Part shown: positions 19,601 to 23,541 of the stretch, piece by piece | Numbering within the stretch: position 1 is the first letter of the stretch | How the letters are laid out: every line of letters starts with the position of its first letter | Source: Heterotrichella gracilis | Lineage: Eukaryota; Sar; Xanthophyceae; Tribonematales; Xanthonemataceae | Length of the DNA stretch: 23,541 bases | Reading direction: 5' to 3' | Assembly (NCBI GenBank): GCA_032358255.1 | Contig: JAULBX010029146.1 | Location: 1-23,541 of the forward strand | The notes under the pieces: generated by a model | What the model was told of the DNA's origin: nothing | What the model saw: only the letters and a program-made list of their open reading frames with translations | The model's database searches: none | Position numbers and translations under genes: made by a program

Positions 19601-20413
19601 TGCAGAACTACAGCTGCAGCCACAACGGGTTCACGCAGGACACGCAGGTGGGTGGTGGGGGTGGGGGTGGGGTGTGTGACGGTTATACCAGAAGCTAACG
19701 TAGGGCTGCTGGGTGGGTGGCAACGGCAATGAACGGTAACAGTAGCAACACACATTAGGCACAATTGGGCTTCACTGGACAGCAGTTGGAGGGTGGGCTG
19801 GTAAAGAGATATCATTGATGATCAGGACTGGTCCAATCTGCATCACAAATAGTATCCCCAAAAGCAGCACCTGCCCTCATTTCCTCCCCTCCTCCCCACG
19901 CGCAGCTGTCCTTCCCTGGCGTGGCCGCTGTGACCGACCAGCACCTGTGCTACGCCACTGATGCCAAAGCGGGGTCCAGGGTCCAGGTCAAGCTGGAGCA
20001 CAAAACCCTAGCGAGGGTAAAGGCGGTCAAGGCCTCGGCCAAAGGTGCGGTGTGGGCTGGTGCATGGGGTGGGGTGAAGGTGGTCAAACCATGGCCATAA
20101 ATGCGGTGCATGTTGGTGTGGGGGTGGTGAGGAGAGGGACGACTGGTCGTCCATGAGGAATATCTATTCAGGGATATGTACCCAGGCACAATATGGATGC
20201 AGAAGCAGCTGGTGCATCACCTAATGCCTACACCACTTTTGCAAAAGTTCTGCCGATGTCTGCTTCCTCAGCAATGCCCTGCTTCCAGGTGAGAGCGACC
20301 TGCTGCGCGTTGACCTGCCCGGCAAGGGGAAGTACATTGCTTTCAAGGACTGGGGGAGTGCCGCGGACCTGGACAACGCGGTGGCCCTCATTGAGCACTA
20401 CATGTCGTCGTGA
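16687..20413 (+). CDS. Acidic coiled-coil-like protein with a C-terminal GRAM-like domain
   Basis: Exons: 16687-16698, 17104-17178, 17561-17686, 17963-18188, 18406-18476, 18745-18789, 19134-19304, 19525-19647, 19906-20044, 20289-20413. They sum to 1113 bases (370 aa plus TGA). Residues 1-29 are MSSQ plus EPEPDSKGQ. Residues about 30-115 are extremely acidic, with two Glu runs. Residues about 150-225 are Ala/Lys/Glu-rich and helical in look (VAESAKETLHGAQQK, ATEAKATLAKVTNALSAWW), recalling LEA or coiled-coil proteins. Residues about 243-370 look GRAM-like: LPELFGLDEDETVVESFRCA, VTDQHLCY, and KYIAFKDW near the end. GRAM domains bind phosphoinositides or membranes. The four-codon first exon is inferred from frame and splice sites. 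Exon 3 may extend to 17761 (25 more codons) using a GTTAGG donor. The real substrate or partner is unknown. Confidence 0.75.
17217..17341. repeat. About 27-base minisatellite in GRAM-gene intron 2
   Basis: Five imperfect units, each with GCC(C)ACTGGC followed by a G/T-rich part resembling TAGGGTTTAAGGG. Units start near 17217, 17242, 17270, 17296 and 17324. The unit length being near a multiple of three makes an antisense frame with a nine-residue repeat, probably meaningless. Confidence 0.8.
19008..19043 (+). repeat. Ghost copy of the start of GRAM-gene exon 7
   Basis: Behind an intact CCCGCAG acceptor, 34 of 36 bases match the true exon start at 19134 (offset 126). Both changes are silent (GCA to GCC, GGC to GGT), so it still reads LAAGATEAKATL before diverging. 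The pyrimidine-rich intron tail in front is also copied. Confidence 0.9.
20072..20127 (+). repeat. Ghost copy of the donor edge of GRAM-gene exon 9
   Basis: It repeats 20015-20070 with an offset of 57 bases. GGGTGAAGGTGGTCAAA mirrors GGGTAAAGGCGGTCAAG, and the GT donor position has mutated to AT (CCAAAGGTGCGG to CCATAAATGCGG). It lies directly next to the true copy in the intron. Confidence 0.75.
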
Positions 20414-21273
20414 CGGGGGCAGGCACCATGACACCTTCCCCTTTTTTTGGCCCTGGGCTGGTGCTTATGATGGGCAAGGCGTGTAGATGCGGACATGGGA
20501 GTTGCTGGTCAGCTGTGGGAGCAGAGCATGCGGGCGCCTTGGTCTTTGCGCCACAGATTCAGGCGCATGGAATGGCAATTCTCCAGTATATAATGAACCT
20601 GAAGGTTTAAAATTTGACGAGGGGTGGATAATGGGGGTGGGTGGGGTGGCTTCTGGCGTAATTTGGAGGCTGATGGTGTGGGCTACATGCGCATTCACAC
20701 CAAGGTGGCCGGTGGCGTCAATTTGCCACAGATGCCACCATTGGGGGTTGGGGATAGCGTGCTTACAAGGGTGCCTAGCACGCAGCACTTTGGGAGTGTG
20801 CTTTGGGGTTTTCAGGAGTGGGGCGATGGGTCATTGGGATAGGGGGGACGGGGTAGTGCCGGCCAACGGATGCCGGCGCCTGTGCTTCTCAAGCCTCTCT
20901 CAAGTTGTAGGGTTTTAGGGTTTCAAGTTGAGCGCACTGCAGTGCCCCATAGTCAAACTCACCTATACCAGAGCTGTCCTTGGGAACTACTTTCAAGCCA
21001 AAAGACCATCTATGTTTCTTTTACTAGAGCAGGAGTTTAGAAATATTCTAGAGTTGGGCTTTCGTTATGTGCATTTTCGTGGTGCGTTGTATGACGACGT
21101 TGGGGCATGCATTGTTACAAGGCGTTGCCTCTAAATTAAATAATGATGGGAGGTACAAGGCGAATAGGGTGTATAATAACATATAGGGTATCAACTGCAG
21201 TGGGTGGTCATCCTTTGGCCTTGCTGCCTTGGTGCAGTGTTTTTTTGTGTTTTTAGTGGCAAACGCCTGCCTG

Positions 21274-21303
21274 TGTGCCAAGTGGCAGTGTGCCAAGTGG
21301 CAG
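21274..21303. repeat. Perfect tandem duplication of a 15-mer
   Basis: TGTGCCAAGTGGCAG occurs twice in direct succession. No role is evident. Confidence 0.85.
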
Positions 21304-21338
21304 GACAGGGTGATCTGCTTTACAATTGAAAAAGTAAT

Positions 21339-21343
21339 GTAAA
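21339..21343 (+). terminator. Possible TGTAA signal downstream of the GRAM-protein gene
   Basis: This is the first plus-strand TGTAA I found after the stop at 20413, 0.9 kb away, so the assignment to this gene is weak. Confidence 0.25.
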
Positions 21344-22193
21344 GTGTGATTGATCAACGCTGGCCGCTAATTGACAAGGGATCCGGTTGGGCTTGGATCT
21401 CTGCTGCGACGCAAGTTTTGCTCCAGCCACCACCCCCAGATACTTCTCTCCTGCGCACCTCTTGGCCTCTGCTCTTTCCTTACGTCGTCAGTTGATCAAG
21501 TCGTGCGAAGGTACAGCACGAAGGAGACGCTAGTTTGCTTGATCGTCTGTAGGCTCAGGTGGGTGTGGGCTCCTGGCCATTGGGATGCCGTGCTCCTGGG
21601 GTTGGGTTAGCGTACGATCAAGGTGGCCTCGTAGCGAGCAGCGTAGCGTAGAGTTCGTGTAGCGAGGCTTTTGTCTCCATGATACTTGGGTGGCAAGGGG
21701 GTTACCCTGCTTTCGTGGGTCCGTGGGTGTGTCATTCATGTGGCCCGTCACAGCAATGCATGCCCTAGGCTTGCCACCTCTATTTGCTGCCGTGTGCGCA
21801 ACGCCCTTATTCACGGCAGCAGCTTGTAATTTCAACTATTAAAAGTAGCAGTACCGTCGTTAATAGCTGAAGCAGCCTTCAAGTTCCTTTTCCGTGATAG
21901 CTAAAACGGCCTAACTCGAGTGAACCCTGCTTTAGGCGAGGGAGGCACAGTTTTCGAGCGACTGCGTCTCTGGGCTCCCTTCATATACTCAGCTGGGTTA
22001 CATTGAATTACTGTGCTGAGTTTCTTGGAAGTTCTTGGCTTGCAGCTTGACGCACCGCCAGAACCAAGGTCACCCTGATGGCAACACAGCCAACACAAGC
22101 AACCCCGTGTGTCTAGCCTCCATACTCACGGGTTTGGTGTATCTTTTTATTTCTAGCCATAGCCACTTATTTCTCGCTTGATAGCCTGCTACC

Positions 22194-22312
22194 AAGCCCC
22201 TCGTACCAAACCCTTTCCCAGGCCCACTCCCTCCCTACTCCAGCCCTTTCCCTCCACCAAAGAACCCTTCTCAGACCCCACAACGCCCTCCCCCACCCTC
22301 CAGGCACACACC
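22194..22312 (+). promoter_or_regulatory. C/T-rich leader before the fructose-bisphosphatase start codon
   Basis: About 120 bases with many CCC and CCTT runs and few G, directly before ATG 22313. It is probably the 5' UTR and initiator region. No TATA box is obvious; TCTTTTTATTTCT lies at 22142-22154. Confidence 0.4.
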
Positions 22313-23541
22313 ATGGCTTCCCTTCTAGCTGCCCAGGCCCCAGTGGCCACTGCCTTCGCCGGGCACAGGAGCGCAGGCGTGAGGGCGCTGCCTCAGCTGC
22401 CCTCCTTCCGCAGGTCTAGCAAGGCCTCAACTGCCAAGGCAGCCAGGGCGCTGGTCAACCGCTTGGTGTGCGGGGTGAGTCAGACGTGACGGGTTACAGT
22501 GGGCGGGGGGGGAGTAGCTCTTATAGCTGGGAGCAAAGGGCTACACAGAATGAGACGAGTTCATTCTCTTGCTGCTGGAATGTGTGCACTCAACTACCGA
22601 AACGACTGTTCACCTTTGTGTGCTTTAAGCAAGTACAGTGCCCCTGCCAGCGCCCACCGACCCCCCCCTTTTTCTCACCCCCCACCCCCCCCACCCAGGC
22701 CGTGGCTGTGGAGGTTGACTCCATCTCGGTGCCCGCCTCCGCCGCCCCCAAGACCCCCTCCGCCTACGAGCTCAACACGCTCACCATCTGGCTGCTCAAG
22801 AGCGAGCAGGCAGGCAAGATCGACAGCGAGCTGGCCATCGTCATCTCCTCCATCGCCATGGCCTGCAAGCAGATTGCCTCCCTGGTGAACCGCTCAGGCA
22901 TCTCCAACCTGACCGGACTGGCAGGGTCCTCCAACGACTCTGGTGAGGGGCCGCTAGTGGGTGTGACAAGGGGTGCTTGGGGCATTCTGTTCCTTGGTAT
23001 TTACCTGTTGTAGTTAGTTGGGTGAGGTGTTTGGAAGCGGCGGCGGGCTTTTTCTGGCTGTGGTGGCTGGCCAGGGAGGTGTATGTCATAGGCGAGGACA
23101 TAGAAACTTGATGTGGTGTCTAACAAGGTGTTCCGCAACTGTTCAGGGTTTCAGCTTTAGGCTTCAGGTTTGATGCACACACCTGATCCCCATTGCCCCC
23201 TTCAGGCGAGGACCAGAAGAAGCTTGGCGTGGTGTCCAACGAGGTGTCTGTTTAGGTACTATAATTCAGGTTTAAGGGTTCCTGAATCCCTTCCCCACAC
23301 CCCCTAGGCGAGGACCAGAAGAAGCTTGACGTGGTGTCCAACGAGGTGTTCCGCAACTGCCTCATGAGCTGCGGGCGCACCGGCGTGCTGGCCTCAGAGG
23401 AGGAGCCCCACCCAGTGGCGGTGGAGGAGACCTACTCTGGAAACTACGTGGTGGTGTTTGACCCCCTGGACGGCTCCAGCAACATCGACGCAGGCATCAG
23501 CGTGGGATCCATCTTTGGTGCGTGGGGTGGCGGTGGGTGGG
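22313..23541 (+). CDS. Fructose-1,6-bisphosphatase, chloroplast type, N-terminal part (runs off the window)
   Basis: This enzyme hydrolyses fructose 1,6-bisphosphate to fructose 6-phosphate in the Calvin cycle, in the stroma. Exons: 22313-22474, 22699-22942, 23308-23517, giving 205 residues before a GTGCGT donor at 23518; the rest is outside. Residues 1 to about 55 are Ala/Ser/Arg-rich with few acids, a good chloroplast transit peptide (MASLLAAQAP). The mature part has YELNTLTIWLLKSEQAGKID, ISSIAMACKQI, SNLTGLAGSSNDSGEDQKKL, CGRTGVLASEEE and the metal/substrate motif DPLDGSSNID (from 187). The redox-active cysteine loop that marks the thioredoxin-regulated plastid form lies beyond the window, so light regulation is inferred from family and transit peptide. 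Intron 2 holds two ghost copies of exon 3's start. Confidence 0.95.
23092..23141 (+). repeat. Older ghost copy of the start of FBPase exon 3
   Basis: After an AG acceptor dinucleotide it repeats GCGAGGAC, then decays, with small deletions, through ATGTGGTGTCTAACAAGG to GTGTTCCGCAACTG. In the frame set by exon 2 it meets a TGA after seven codons. Confidence 0.85.
23206..23247 (+). repeat. Recent ghost copy of the start of FBPase exon 3
   Basis: 41 of 42 bases match 23308-23349 (one change, GAC to GGC, Asp to Gly), behind an intact TTCAG acceptor. The match ends suddenly and a TAG follows in frame at 23253-23255. It is spliceable in principle. Confidence 0.95.

Larger units (their letters stand above)
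20414..22193. other. Spacer between the GRAM-protein and fructose-bisphosphatase genes
   Basis: About 1.8 kb without a gene I can support. It should contain the 3' UTR of the first gene and the promoter of the second. It includes a 15-base tandem duplication (21274-21303). Several short open frames on both strands have no recognisable content. Confidence 0.5.

Noticed and set aside
21530..22098. Minus-strand frames of 101 and 65 residues between the GRAM and FBPase genes
   Set aside because: No recognisable domain and no poly(A) or splice context; better read as promoter and spacer.

Overview
The window looks like nuclear DNA of a green alga (Chlorophyta, probably Chlorophyceae/Chlamydomonadales-like). 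Reasons: many short exons with GT...AG introns, TGTAA poly(A) signals on the coding strand, TTTAGGG-type telomere motifs scattered through introns, moderately GC-rich exons, and a fused phosphoserine-phosphatase-like/glycerol-3-phosphate dehydrogenase protein of the kind known from Chlamydomonas and Dunaliella. I cannot name the species.

Layout. (1) 145-1352, plus: 3' end of a 3-ketodihydrosphingosine reductase gene, followed by two decayed copies of its terminal exon. (2) 2823-8818, minus: complete 14-exon gene for a plastid-type bidomain HAD phosphatase/NAD-dependent glycerol-3-phosphate dehydrogenase (698 aa as assembled). (3) 9324-9620, plus: small intronless gene for a single-pass membrane protein resembling mitochondrial ATP synthase subunit f. 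(4) 11087-15910, minus: about 10-exon family-4 glycosyltransferase (about 509 aa) with one GC-AG intron. (5) 16687-20413, plus: 10-exon gene for an acidic, coiled-coil-like protein ending in a GRAM-like domain (370 aa as assembled). (6) 22313 to the window end, plus: 5' part of chloroplast fructose-1,6-bisphosphatase. The genes are independent nuclear genes, with no operon-like arrangement. Pairs 2/3 and 4/5 are divergent and share upstream regions; pairs 1/2 and 3/4 converge.

The most striking signal is not a gene. In all five intron-containing genes, introns (or the DNA just past a stop codon) hold degenerate tandem copies of the neighbouring exon edge ('ghost exons'). I count about 20 copies. 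They run from nearly identical (41 of 42 bases in the bisphosphatase gene) to barely recognisable. The ghost always lies on the intron side of the intact exon edge, as expected for tandem duplications spanning a splice site that leave the spliced product unchanged. TTTAGGG-like motifs often sit at or near the junctions between copies. This suggests a recurrent intron-lengthening process, perhaps linked to break repair. All exon joins were inferred by eye from splice sites, reading frame and family resemblance; no alignment or database search was run.
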